From: DASXKD01 sp963806145
GTDB taxonomy: Bacteria > Actinomycetota > Actinomycetes > Streptosporangiales > Streptosporangiaceae
Assembly: GCA_963806145.1 (NCBI GenBank)
Contig: CAWDXD010000043.1
Span: 124,001 to 188,000, forward strand
DNA: 64,000 nt
Reading direction: 5' to 3'
In this document: positions 23,639-31,860 of the stretch, piece after piece
Layout of the letters: each line of letters opens with the position of its first letter
How positions within the stretch are numbered: position 1 is the first letter of the stretch
Position numbers and translations under genes: made by a program
The notes under the pieces: model-generated
Database searches by the model: none
Told to the model about the DNA's origin: nothing
The model's input: only the letters and a program-made list of their open reading frames with translations

Positions 23639-25576
23639 ATGAGTACCCAGCAGACAGGACAGACCCGGAATGTCGGCGAGCGCGAGGCGCGCCAGGTGGC
23701 GGAGGAAGCCAGGGAGTCCGGGTGGCAGAAGCCCAGCTTCGGCAAGCAACTGTACCTGGGTGACTTCCAGCTGGGCCTGATCCACCCGCATCCCCGGCCG
23801 GACGCGGAGGCCGCGCGCCGGGGCGAGGAGTTCTGCGCGCGGATGCGGGAGTTCTGCGAGACCTCGGTTGACGGCGCGCTCATTGAGCGGGAGGCCCGGA
23901 TCCCGGATGAGGTGGTGAAGGGGCTGGCCACGATCGGGGCGTTCGGCATGAAAATCTCGCCGGAGTACGGGGGGCTGGGGCTCACCAACCTGTACTACAA
24001 CCGGGCGCTGATCATCGCCGGGTCCGCTTCGCCGGTCCTCGCCGCGCTGCTGTCGGCGCACCAGTCGATCGGGGTGCCGCAGCCGCTGGCGCTGTTCGGC
24101 ACCGACGACCAGAAGCAGCACTACCTGCCCAGGTGCGCGCGCGGCGAGATCAGCGCGTTCCTGCTCACCGAGCCGGACGTGGGCTCGGACCCGGCCCGGC
24201 TGAGCACCACGGCGACGCCCTCGGAGGATGATTCGGAGTACGTGCTGAACGGCGTGAAGTTGTGGACCACGAACGGGGTGATCGCCGACCTGCTCGTGGT
24301 CATGGCCCGGGTGCCGAAGAGCGACGGGCACCGCGGCGGGATCTCCGCGTTCGTGGTGGAGGGCAATGCGCCAGGGATCACCGTCGAGCGGCGGAACGCG
24401 TTCATGGGCCTGCGCGGCCTGGAGAACGGGCTGACCAGGTTCCACGAGGTGGTGGTCCCGGCCACGAGCCTGATCGGCAAGGAGGGCCAGGGCCTGAAGA
24501 TCGCCCTGACCACGCTGAACACCGGCCGCCTGTCGCTGCCGGCGAGCTGCGTCGCGGCCGGGAAGGTCGCGACGAAGATCGCTAGGGAGTGGTCGCGGGA
24601 ACGGGTGCAGTGGGGGCGCCCGGTCGGCGAGCACGAGGCGGTGGCCAAGAAGATCTCGTTCATCGCCGCGACCACCTACGGGCTGGAAGCGGTGGTCGAG
24701 CTGTCCAGCCAGCTTGCCGACGACAAGCGCAACGACATCCGCATCGAGGCCGCGCTGGCCAAGCTGTACTGCTCGGAGATGGGCTCGCGGATCGTGGACG
24801 AGCTGGTGCAGATCCGCGGCGGCCGCGGTTACGAGACCGCGGAGTCCCTGGCCGCGCGCGGCGAGCGGGGCGTGCCCGCCGAGCAGATGGTGCGGGACAT
24901 GCGCATCAACCGGATCTTCGAGGGCTCCTCGGAGATCATGCGGCTGTTCATCGCCAGGGAAGCGGTGGACGCGCACCTGGCAGCGGCCGGTGAGCTCATC
25001 GAACCGGGGGTGCCGGCCGGGCAGAAGGCCAGGGCGGCGGCCAAGGCGGGCGAGTTCTACGCCAAGTGGCTGCCCACGCTGATGACCGGCCCGGGCCAGC
25101 GGCCCGGGGCTTACGGCGAGTTCGGGCCGCTCGCGGAGTACCTGCGCTACGTGGAACGGGCCAGCCGCAAGCTGGCCAGGGCCACGTTCTACGGGATGGC
25201 GCGCTGGCAGGGCAAACTGGAGCGCAAGCAGGGCTTCCTCGGCCGGATCGTGGACATCGGCGCCGAGCTGTACGCGATCAGCGCCACCTGCGCCCGGGCG
25301 CAGTTCGACGCGACCAGCGGTACCGAGCGGGGCCCGGTGGCGTTCGAGCTGGCCAAGGTGTTCTGCGCGCAGGCGCGGCAGCGGGCCGAGGAACTGTTCA
25401 CCCAGCTCTGGCACAACACCGACGCCACCGACTCGGCGCTGGCCCGGCACGTGCTCGCGGGCCGCTACACCTGGCTGGAGGAGGGCATCATCGACCCGTC
25501 GATACCCGGGCCGTGGATCGCCTCCGCCGAGCCCGGCCCGTCGGAGGCCACCAACGTCCACCGCCACATCGGCTGA
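23639..25576 (+). CDS. Long acyl-CoA dehydrogenase (FadE, very-long-chain type)
   Basis: This 645-residue flavoenzyme catalyses the first step of fatty-acid beta-oxidation or a related acyl-CoA oxidation. Signatures include FLLTEPDVGSDPARLSTTA (FAD-binding), TNGVIADLLVV, FMGLRGLENG, VQWGRPVGEHEAV and the typical VQIRGGRGYETAESL with INRIFEGSSEIMRLFIAREAVD. A C-terminal extension of about 180 helical residues, as in VLCAD-like enzymes, follows. The start is ATG 23639. It stands alone; a long hairpin separates it from the convergent nitroreductase. Confidence 0.95.
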   Translation: MSTQQTGQTRNVGEREARQVAEEARESGWQKPSFGKQLYLGDFQLGLIHPHPRPDAEAARRGEEFCARMREFCETSVDGALIEREARIPDEVVKGLATIGAFGMKISPEYGGLGLTNLYYNRALIIAGSASPVLAALLSAHQSIGVPQPLALFGTDDQKQHYLPRCARGEISAFLLTEPDVGSDPARLSTTATPSEDDSEYVLNGVKLWTTNGVIADLLVVMARVPKSDGHRGGISAFVVEGNAPGITVERRNAFMGLRGLENGLTRFHEVVVPATSLIGKEGQGLKIALTTLNTGRLSLPASCVAAGKVATKIAREWSRERVQWGRPVGEHEAVAKKISFIAATTYGLEAVVELSSQLADDKRNDIRIEAALAKLYCSEMGSRIVDELVQIRGGRGYETAESLAARGERGVPAEQMVRDMRINRIFEGSSEIMRLFIAREAVDAHLAAAGELIEPGVPAGQKARAAAKAGEFYAKWLPTLMTGPGQRPGAYGEFGPLAEYLRYVERASRKLARATFYGMARWQGKLERKQGFLGRIVDIGAELYAISATCARAQFDATSGTERGPVAFELAKVFCAQARQRAEELFTQLWHNTDATDSALARHVLAGRYTWLEEGIIDPSIPGPWIASAEPGPSEATNVHRHIG

Positions 25577-25610
25577 TGGGGCCGCCGGGCTGACCCGCTC
25601 CCCTGGCTTC

Positions 25611-25663
25611 CTTGATCACGGACGATTTTCCGCTCAAGGCGCGGGAAATCGTCCGTGACCAAG
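25611..25663. terminator. Long convergent hairpin (23-base arms)
   Basis: Arms 25611-25633 and 25641-25663 pair at 21 of 23 positions, with the two mismatches being G-T wobbles in one orientation. The loop is seven bases. It lies between the converging acyl-CoA dehydrogenase and nitroreductase genes and can stop transcription from both sides, although no U-run follows. Its length also suits a mobile palindrome. Confidence 0.6.
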
Positions 25664-25679
25664 GGTGCGGTGCCGGGGG

Positions 25680-26189
25680 CTACCAGCGGCCCCGGTGCAC
25701 GACCTCGTCGAACGGGCGCCGCTTGGGATTGCGGACCGGTGCGAGCGGCCGGTCCGCCGGGTAGCCGAACGAGACGAGCATCACCGAGTCGCGGTCCCCG
25801 GGAAGGCCGAGCAGCCCGCGGGCCAGCGCCAGGTCTCTGACGCCTGCGTGGCAGCTCCCGATGCCGAGGTCGGCAGCGGCGAGGATCATCGCCATCACCG
25901 CCTGGCCCAGGTCGAACTGGGCCCGGCGGAACGCGTTGTCGCCAGCGGGCCCGATCACCGCGACGGCTGCCGCCGCGCCGGCCACATGACCGGCGCCGGG
26001 CCCGGCCGTGGCCAGCTCACGGAGCTGGTCGCGGTCGGTGACCAGGATGAAGTCCCACGGCTGCCAGTTCTGTGAGGACGGCGCCCGCCGCCCGGCCTCG
26101 AGTATCTGGTCCAGATCCGCCGCCGGAACCGGGCGGTCGGCAAAGGACCGCACGTTGCGGCGGGATGTGATGGCCTCCCAGGTCTGCAT
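25680..26189 (-). CDS. Nitroreductase-family FMN oxidoreductase
   Basis: This 169-residue protein is of the short nitroreductase class. FMN-binding signatures are SRRNVRSFADRPVP (residues 9-22), AGRRAPSSQNWQPWDFILV, DLGQAVMAMILAAADLGIGSCH and VSFGYPADRPLAP. Such enzymes use NAD(P)H to reduce quinones, nitro compounds or enones. It is separated from the upstream hydrolase by a gap with GGTACC repeats and is probably transcribed on its own. Confidence 0.94.
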   Translation of the reverse strand: MQTWEAITSRRNVRSFADRPVPAADLDQILEAGRRAPSSQNWQPWDFILVTDRDQLRELATAGPGAGHVAGAAAAVAVIGPAGDNAFRRAQFDLGQAVMAMILAAADLGIGSCHAGVRDLALARGLLGLPGDRDSVMLVSFGYPADRPLAPVRNPKRRPFDEVVHRGRW

Positions 26190-26259
26190 GACCTTCCCAA
26201 CGCGCCCGGCGCCGCGTTCATTCTCGTGGCGTCGGCGTGGCCGCCCGGGTCCGGGGTCA

Positions 26260-26320
26260 CCTGGTACCCGGGGCAGCCCGGGTACCAGGGGCGCCCAGGT
26301 ACCGGGGGTGCCCGGGTACC
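26260..26320. repeat. Palindromic array with four GGTACC cores
   Basis: GGTACC occurs at 26263, 26281, 26298 and 26315, a spacing of 17-18 bases. The first two are halves of a perfect hairpin: 13-base arms 26260-26272 and 26277-26289 with loop GCAG. The next two form a weaker one. The array lies between the hydrolase end and the nitroreductase start, both on the minus strand, and may act as a terminator. Confidence 0.7.
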
Positions 26321-26354
26321 GGAAACGACTGCGGGAAGCCGGGCCTGCGGAGTG

Positions 26355-27149
26355 CTAGCGGGCGGCGGGAGCCTCGGCGAAGTCCCATGCCGCACGCATG
26401 AGCTGGTCCGGGGTTTCAAGCTGCGGGAGGTGGCCGGTGCCGGGCAACAGCTCGAACCCGGCGCCGGGGATCGCAGCGGCGTAGGCGCGGCCGTAGCCCG
26501 GATCGGCAATCCGGTCGGCCTCGCCCCAGGCGACCAGCGTCGGGCACGCGATCGCGCCGAGGCGGCCGCGCAGGGCCGGGTCGGCCATCCGCGCCCCGCC
26601 GTACACCTGCAGCGCGGCCCGGTTGGCGGCCATGCCGGCCTGCTGCGCCTCGGTCATGGTGGCCGGGTCGATCCGGAAGGCGGCCGGGTCGTGGTAGGAC
26701 AACCGCGCCAGTTCGTCCAGGCTCAGCGCGAAGATGTCGGTGACCGGGTGGCCCTCGACCTCGATGCCGACCGCGTCGACCAGTACCAGGCCGCTGATCC
26801 GCGCGCTGCCGAGCAGGGCTAGCTCGGCGGCGATCCACCCGCCGATCGAGTTGCCGATCACCGTGACGTCGTGCAGGCCGAGCCGGTCGAGCAGTTCACG
26901 GTAGAGCGCGGCGAGCCCCGCCATGCTGGTCAGGCCGTCCGGGCGCGGGGTGCCGCCGAATCCGGGGTGGATGGGCGTGATGACGCGGGCAGGCGCGTGC
27001 GTGGCGAGCAGTTCCGCGAAGCCGGCCACCGTCTGCGGGCCGCCACCGCCGTGCAGCAGCAGGAAGGGGCGGCCCTCGCCCCGGTCGTCGGCGGTCACGT
27101 CGAGCGGGCCGGCGCCGGGCAGGGTGAGATTGAGCGTGGAAGTGGCCAT
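26355..27149 (-). CDS. Alpha/beta hydrolase
   Basis: This 264-residue protein has a canonical hydrolase fold: oxyanion motif LLLHGGGGP, nucleophile elbow VIGNSIGGW (Ser about residue 99), acid in ADRIADPGYG and His in GTGHLPQLETPDQ. The GNSIGG elbow occurs in C-C bond hydrolases of the MhpC type as well as in esterases. It starts ten bases after the cupin stop and forms an operon with it. The substrate is unknown. Confidence 0.93.
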   Translation of the reverse strand: MATSTLNLTLPGAGPLDVTADDRGEGRPFLLLHGGGGPQTVAGFAELLATHAPARVITPIHPGFGGTPRPDGLTSMAGLAALYRELLDRLGLHDVTVIGNSIGGWIAAELALLGSARISGLVLVDAVGIEVEGHPVTDIFALSLDELARLSYHDPAAFRIDPATMTEAQQAGMAANRAALQVYGGARMADPALRGRLGAIACPTLVAWGEADRIADPGYGRAYAAAIPGAGFELLPGTGHLPQLETPDQLMRAAWDFAEAPAAR

Positions 27150-27158
27150 GGGTCCTCC

Positions 27159-27620
27159 TCAGGAGGCGAAGTCGGTCGCGGGCACGGTGTCATAGCGGGC
27201 CATCACGCCAACGACCGCGTCACCGGTCAGCGGCTGGCCGGCCGCGATCATGTCCCGCAGGTCGCGGAAGTACTGGACGTAGAGATCGGGCGTGAACGTG
27301 TTCAGCAGGACTGCCGGCTCGTCGCCGGGGTTGGCGAAGGTGTGCGGGGCGCCCGGCGGGACCATCACCAGGGTGCCTGGCCCGGCGTCGTAGGCCCGGT
27401 CCCCCACGGTGAACCTGGCGGTGCCGGACACGACGTAGAAACCCTCGTCATGACGGCCGTGCCGGTGCTGCGGCGGGCCCTCGGTATGCGGGGCGATGGT
27501 GATCTCCCCGATGCCCAGCCGGTGGCCGGTGGTGCTGCCGTCCTCCAGGATCCGCATCCGCACCGGACCGGTCAGCATCTGCTCACCACCGTCCGGGCCG
27601 ACCAGCGAGATGTCAGTCAT
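27159..27620 (-). CDS. Cupin-domain protein
   Basis: This 153-residue protein carries one cupin barrel with the metal-binding pattern GPPQHRHGRHDEGFYVVSGTA (His, His, Glu) and PPGAPHTFAN (third His). ATG 27620 is selected because GAGGAG lies six bases upstream; upstream in-frame ATGs fall in the operator region. Single-domain cupins of this sort are small dioxygenases or isomerases. It leads an operon with the alpha/beta hydrolase, divergent from a TetR gene, and two CTCTT-type dyads lie between. Confidence 0.9.
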   Translation of the reverse strand: MTDISLVGPDGGEQMLTGPVRMRILEDGSTTGHRLGIGEITIAPHTEGPPQHRHGRHDEGFYVVSGTARFTVGDRAYDAGPGTLVMVPPGAPHTFANPGDEPAVLLNTFTPDLYVQYFRDLRDMIAAGQPLTGDAVVGVMARYDTVPATDFAS

Positions 27621-27647
27621 CTGGGGCTCCTCGTATTGAAGCTGTAT

Positions 27648-27722
27648 CTCTTCGTAAGAGTGGATTCTCATCGACTCTAGGGAGCCAAGCATCATTATGC
27701 AAGTTGACTCTTATAATGAGAG
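27648..27722. promoter_or_regulatory. Two operator-like dyads between cupin and TetR genes
   Basis: CTCTTCGTAAGAG (27648-27660) has perfect CTCTT/AAGAG arms; CTCTTATAATGAGAG (27708-27722) is a looser relative, symmetric at most positions. They lie in the 142-base divergent gap, are more AT-rich than the surroundings, and are good candidates for the sites of the adjacent TetR protein. Confidence 0.55.
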
Positions 27723-27762
27723 CGTTGTTGACTTATGACGGTACGGGCGCGACGATGGGCTG

Positions 27763-28356
27763 ATGAGCAGCCGGGTGAACCAGAAGGAACGCACCCGCCG
27801 GGCCATTGTGGCGGCGGCCCGGGATCTCATCCACGCCGGCGGTGAGGTGACGATGCCCGCGGTCGCGAAGTCGGCGCTGGTCTCGGAGGCTACCGCGTAC
27901 CGCTACTTCCCCGATCTCGCGTCGCTGCTGCCCGAGGCGCTGGCCGGGGTGTGGCCGAGCCCGGAGACGGCCCTGGCACCGGTCGCCGGCTCTGAGGATC
28001 CCGTCGAGCGCGTTGCCTGCGCCACCGAGGTCCTGCTCCGTCACGTGCTCACCTACCAGAGCGCGGTGCGCGCCATGATCGCCGCCACGATCACCCGGCC
28101 GGGCGGGCCCGCGGTGCGGCCGGGACACCGGTTCGGGCTCATCGACTACGCGCTCCGCCCGCTGGCCGGCGACGATGCGGTGCTGGCCCAGCTCAAGCGG
28201 GACCTCGCCGTGGTTGTCAGCGCCGAGGCCCTGTTCACCCTCACCGACCTGTGCGGCCTGTCCGCCGAGGACGCGATCGCCAGCGCCGTCCGCACCGCCC
28301 GCACTCTCACGCAGGCCGCCGCCGGAGAAAATCGTCTGGCCATGACGCGGGTCTAA
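27763..28356 (+). CDS. TetR-family transcriptional regulator
   Basis: This 197-residue protein has a TetR-type DNA-binding domain: RRAIVAAARDLIHAGGEVTM, AVAKSALVSEATAYRYFPDLASLLPEAL. The effector domain is unassigned. It is divergent from the cupin/hydrolase operon and probably represses it. The stop is followed after 34 bases by msrB, so read-through is possible. Confidence 0.93.
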   Translation: MSSRVNQKERTRRAIVAAARDLIHAGGEVTMPAVAKSALVSEATAYRYFPDLASLLPEALAGVWPSPETALAPVAGSEDPVERVACATEVLLRHVLTYQSAVRAMIAATITRPGGPAVRPGHRFGLIDYALRPLAGDDAVLAQLKRDLAVVVSAEALFTLTDLCGLSAEDAIASAVRTARTLTQAAAGENRLAMTRV

Positions 28357-28390
28357 GCAGGTGAAGGACAAAAGGGAAAGGAACCAGATC

Positions 28391-28861
28391 ATGCGTAAGG
28401 CTCGCACCAGCACCGAGGCGACCGTCGCTCGCGAGATCACCAAGCCGGACGAGCAGTGGCGCCAGGAGCTTAACCCGCTGCAGTACGGCGTGCTGCGCCA
28501 GGCGCACACCGAGCGGCCGTTCACCGGCGAGTACGTCCACAACCACTCCGACGGGTTCTACCGGTGCGCGGGCTGCGGGGCCAAGCTGTTCAGCTCCGAC
28601 GCCAAGTTCGACTCGGGCACCGGGTGGCCCAGCTTCGACCAGCCCGCGATCGCTGAGGCGGTCGAACTGCGGCCGGACAACAGCCTGTTCATGAGGCGCA
28701 CCGAGGTCGTCTGCCGCCGCTGCGGCGGTCACCTGGGCCATCTCTTCAACGACGGGCCCACGCAGACCGGCGACCGGTACTGCATCAACTCCTGCTCGCT
28801 GGCATTCGAGCCCGCGGGCCAGCAGGCCACGCAGCCTGAGGCTCCGCAGGCGCGCGACTGA
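28391..28861 (+). CDS. msrB: Peptide-methionine (R)-S-oxide reductase MsrB
   Basis: This 156-residue cytoplasmic enzyme repairs oxidised methionine. It has the two zinc-binding CxxC pairs (YRCAGCGAKLF and VCRRCGGHLGH), the substrate loop SGTGWPSF, and the catalytic Cys in DRYCINSCSLAF; the extra Cys three residues on is not usual. ATG 28391 fits the AAAGGA nine bases upstream. Length and motifs are standard, with a short Gln/Pro-rich tail. An oxidative-stress function fits the anti-sigma/sigma pair that follows. Confidence 0.97.
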   Translation: MRKARTSTEATVAREITKPDEQWRQELNPLQYGVLRQAHTERPFTGEYVHNHSDGFYRCAGCGAKLFSSDAKFDSGTGWPSFDQPAIAEAVELRPDNSLFMRRTEVVCRRCGGHLGHLFNDGPTQTGDRYCINSCSLAFEPAGQQATQPEAPQARD

Positions 28862-28874
28862 CCACGCGGCCGGG

Positions 28875-28908
28875 CCCGGCTTAGGGTGGCCCACTACCCT
28901 GAGCCGGG
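28875..28908 (+). promoter_or_regulatory. Hairpin touching the anti-sigma ribosome-binding site
   Basis: Arms 28875-28887 and 28896-28908 pair at 12 of 13 positions with an 8-base loop. The 3' arm runs into the GGAGGGAG of the anti-sigma gene. It could terminate the msrB transcript, although there is no U-run, or influence translation. Confidence 0.5.
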
Positions 28909-28917
28909 GAGGGAGAC

Positions 28918-29193
28918 ATGATGGACATGCCCAGCCGGGCCGGCGACCACGAATGGTCGCAGCGGCATCTGTCCCACTACATCGAGGGTGAGCTGCGCCC
29001 CCGCGCGCGGCGCCGCCTCGACCGCCACGCGCACGGCTGTGCGGACTGCGGCCGCGGCATCCGCGCGATGCGCGCACTGGTGTACGCGGTGCAGGGACTC
29101 GATGGGCTGGCGGGCGCCCGCGCGCCCGCAACCATCTTCGACCGGGTCCGGCTGGCCGGGGCCGGCGGCTCCGCCTCATCCCAGAACGCCTGA
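28918..29193 (+). CDS. Zinc-finger anti-sigma factor (ZAS type), short
   Basis: This 91-residue protein shows the zinc-binding anti-sigma pattern: HLSHYIEGELRPRARRRL then HAHGCADC (H-x3-C-x2-C). No membrane helix is present, so it is a soluble anti-sigma protein like RsrA, a class that often senses thiol oxidation. It starts at ATG 28918 after GGAGGGAG. The ECF sigma gene lies 137 bases downstream, an inverted order compared with the usual sigma-then-anti-sigma arrangement. The pairing is inferred from proximity. Confidence 0.85.
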   Translation: MMDMPSRAGDHEWSQRHLSHYIEGELRPRARRRLDRHAHGCADCGRGIRAMRALVYAVQGLDGLAGARAPATIFDRVRLAGAGGSASSQNA

Positions 29194-29330
29194 TGCCGCT
29201 GCGGGGGCACGAGATGCCGGTGCCGGGCGGGGATGCGTGATGGCGCCGCGGGGGCACGGGGTGCCGGCGGCAGGCGGAAGGGCGTGAAGGCGCCGCGAGG
29301 ACATGGGGCGCCGGCGGCAGGCGGGGGCGG
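29191..29330 (+). repeat. Three tandem 47-bp repeats between anti-sigma and sigma genes
   Basis: Copies at 29191-29237, 29238-29284 and 29285-29330 (46 bases) are imperfect but clearly alignable, each starting with TGA. The TGA of the first is the stop codon of the anti-sigma gene and the third runs straight into the ATGATG of the sigma gene. Confidence 0.8.
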
Positions 29331-29933
29331 ATGATGCCGCCGGACGGCCAGCACGCTCCCGATTCCGCGCAGACCGAGGCGAGCCTGCTCGCCCGCGCTC
29401 AGGCCGGGGACGTGGGCGCGTTCGAGCGGCTCTCCGGCGCGTACGCCGATCGCCTTTTCATGCTGCTGGTCCGGCTGCTTGGCGACCGCGCCGAAGCGGA
29501 GGACGTGGCCCAGGAGGTCATGCTGCGCGCCTGGCGTGGCATCGCCCGGTTCCGCGGCCAGTCCAGCTACTTCACCTGGCTCTACCGGATCGCGGTCAAC
29601 GAGGCCAACCGTGCGCTGGAGAAGCGGGCCCGCCGGCCGGCCGGGGTCTCGATCGGAGCGCGGGAACTGGAACTGCCCGCCGCCCCGGAGGAGGAGCCCT
29701 CCCGGCAAGCCGAGAACAGCGAACTGCGCCGGGCACTGGGCCAGGCCGTGGACGGCCTGCCGCCCCCGCTGCGCACCGCCATCGTGCTGCGTGACGTCGA
29801 AGGGCTCTCCACCCAGGAGGCCGCGGAGATCGCCGGTGTCGGCCAGGCCGCCTTCAAGAGCCGGCTGCACCAGGCGCGGCTGCGGGTCCGCGCCGCCATC
29901 GGCGACGAGGCCCTGGCCAGCTCCGGGGGCTGA
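29331..29933 (+). CDS. ECF RNA polymerase sigma factor
   Basis: This 200-residue sigma-70 family protein has region 2 (FERLSGAYADRLFMLLVRLLGDRAEAEDVAQEVMLRAWRGI, then SSYFTWLYRIAVNEANRALEK) and region 4 (LPPPLRTAIVLRDVEGLSTQEAAEIAGV, FKSRLHQARLRVRAA). Regions 1 and 3 are absent, as in extracytoplasmic-function factors. It probably works with the zinc-finger protein just upstream and may direct stress genes, possibly including msrB. The start is ATG 29331 or 29334. Confidence 0.95.
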   Translation: MMPPDGQHAPDSAQTEASLLARAQAGDVGAFERLSGAYADRLFMLLVRLLGDRAEAEDVAQEVMLRAWRGIARFRGQSSYFTWLYRIAVNEANRALEKRARRPAGVSIGARELELPAAPEEEPSRQAENSELRRALGQAVDGLPPPLRTAIVLRDVEGLSTQEAAEIAGVGQAAFKSRLHQARLRVRAAIGDEALASSGG

Positions 29934-30052
29934 GCCGCCGCCCGCGGCATCGACCGGTTCCGGCGGCCCAGGTCGGCCCCGAGCAGGGGCACCGCCGTGG
30001 CATCTGCGTGCAGCCAGCGAACAAGATCGGCGCCGGGCCGCGCGGCCGATGG

Positions 30053-30499
30053 TCAGTGCGCGTACTTCAGCACCAGGTCGCCCACCTGGGGGAGCGCGGC
30101 CTGGATGTGCTTGCCCGCGCCGCCGCGGACCGAGCGGTATGCCCTGACAATGATGGGCCGGCCGGAGGCCGCAGCGCGGGCATCGGTCACCGCGAGCATC
30201 GCCTCGGCCACCTCATCGCCGCGCTTGGTCAGGTAGTCGCCGAAGTCGGCGCTGCCGGACGCGAGGAAGTCGGCCCAGAACGGCTGAAGGTTGTCCGCCA
30301 TCCCCGGAAGCAGAGTCCCCACCATCTTCCGGACGTGACCGGGAGCGAACGTGCTCGCCGTCTTGTAGGCGAGCTTGACCGCGGTCCCGGAGATACCTGA
30401 CTTCTCGGAGACCTCCCGCTCGATCAGCGCGTTGCAGTCGGCGACCACATGGGGCTTGGTCTCCGGCGCGAGCAGGATCTCGTGAAGGGTGGCTGCCAT
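30053..30499 (-). CDS. Conserved actinobacterial protein (DUF6918-like)
   Basis: This 148-residue protein starts at ATG 30499 after GGAGAAG. It is all-helical with a conserved-looking core (LIEREVSEKSGISGTAVKLAYKT; FAPGHVRKMVGTLLPGMADNLQPFW; YRSVRGGAGKHIQAALPQVGDLV). It matches from memory a widespread actinobacterial family of unknown function; the DUF number is my recollection. No catalytic motif is evident. It stands alone. Confidence 0.8.
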   Translation of the reverse strand: MAATLHEILLAPETKPHVVADCNALIEREVSEKSGISGTAVKLAYKTASTFAPGHVRKMVGTLLPGMADNLQPFWADFLASGSADFGDYLTKRGDEVAEAMLAVTDARAAASGRPIIVRAYRSVRGGAGKHIQAALPQVGDLVLKYAH

Positions 30500-30702
30500 G
30501 GGTCTGTTCTTCTCCTTTTCACTGGGGCGTTGCCCGTTGGATCCCGCACGCATTACCGGGTGAGTCCGCGCCCAGGCCGGATGGCCCGGCTTCACTCACG
30601 TTGGGGCCCGCCTAAGTTACCGTGCCGGGGGTCGGTCCGTTGTAGGAACTTCGTGACGACCGGAATGACCCTTCCGGGTGGGCCGGGACCGCTGCAGGCG
30701 GG

Positions 30703-31602
30703 TCAGCCCGCACCGGTCAGATGCGGCGGATCCGGCTCGGTCAGGACGCCCAGCATCTCGCCGAGGTGCTCCATGATTCCGAAGTGGCCCTCGCCCTCGC
30801 GCATGACGAGCCGCGCGTCAGGCAGGTTCTCCGCAAGCCACCGTCCGTGTGCGGGCGGCGCGAAGCGGTCGTCGGTGCCGTACCACAGCAGCACCGGGCA
30901 GCGGATCGCGTTCAGGTCGACGTCCCATGGCCCGATCCAGGAGACGTTGTCCCAGCCACCGCCGCTGGTTCCCGGGCGCAGTGCCTCGCGCATCGTGGCG
31001 GCGAGCGCGGAGACGAGGCGCGGATCCTCCAGCAGCTCGCTGTCACGGGGTGAGAGCAGGTCCGCGAAGGCAGCCGCCGGGCCCGGGCCGCCGGGGGCGA
31101 CCTGTTCGATCAGCGGCTCGAATCCGGCGGCAAACCCGGCCGCCGCCGCGGCCGGATCGGCGGGCAGCAACGCCAGCGCGGCACGGTCGGTGTCATCGAG
31201 ATGGTCGAGCCCGCCGGGGACCAGCTGAAACGGGCCGGCGCCCGAGGCGACCCCTACGCGGATGACCCGGCCGCCCGGAACCGTGGCGGCGGCCAGCGCC
31301 CCTGGTCCCCCGCCGGACATGCCGAGCGTCGCGAACCGGGCGACGCCCAGCCCGTCGGCAACAGCATGCGCATCGGCGGCGATCGATGCGAGCCCGAACG
31401 GCGCGGCAGTGGAACCGCCATATCCGGGCCGGTCGAAGGTCACAAGCCGGACGCCCTGCTCGGCCGCGATGTGCTCACCGAAGCTGAGGTCAAGCCGGGA
31501 GCCGGGGGTCCCGTGGAAATACAGCACCGTAGGGCCGTCCGGCTCGCCCACCTCACGGGCCCGCAATACCCGGCCGCAGCGGTCTATCTCAATCTCGCGC
31601 AT
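30703..31602 (-). CDS. Alpha/beta hydrolase
   Basis: This 299-residue enzyme has YFHGTPGSRLDL as its oxyanion region, TLGMSGGGPGAL as the nucleophile elbow, an acid in YGTDDRFAPP and the His in GEGHFGIMEHL. The HGTPGSR start and GMSGGGPG elbow place it in a common actinobacterial subfamily related to proline iminopeptidase-like hydrolases. The start is ATG 31602; the frame stays open upstream but without similarity. It stands divergent from the DsrE gene. Confidence 0.92.
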   Translation of the reverse strand: MREIEIDRCGRVLRAREVGEPDGPTVLYFHGTPGSRLDLSFGEHIAAEQGVRLVTFDRPGYGGSTAAPFGLASIAADAHAVADGLGVARFATLGMSGGGPGALAAATVPGGRVIRVGVASGAGPFQLVPGGLDHLDDTDRAALALLPADPAAAAAGFAAGFEPLIEQVAPGGPGPAAAFADLLSPRDSELLEDPRLVSALAATMREALRPGTSGGGWDNVSWIGPWDVDLNAIRCPVLLWYGTDDRFAPPAHGRWLAENLPDARLVMREGEGHFGIMEHLGEMLGVLTEPDPPHLTGAG

Positions 31603-31860
31603 CCGCTGACAATAACCGTGACGGCGCCAGGCAGCGAGACCGTCCAGCCCGGCGCCACCGCAGGGAGGGCCAGCGAGCAGGCCTGCCAGCCGGGCCGGGA
31701 CTCGAAAGCCGCCGCCAGAACTGCCGCCTCCCGGTCGCCAGCAAGCCCAAAGATGGGGCAGTTGCCCGATGCGCTGAATCGCAACGGGCATGTACTGCTT
31801 AGACCTAGCGCGGGTAATGCGGTCCCGCGGAACGGGGATGGCGATCGGCCAGGAGGCGAC

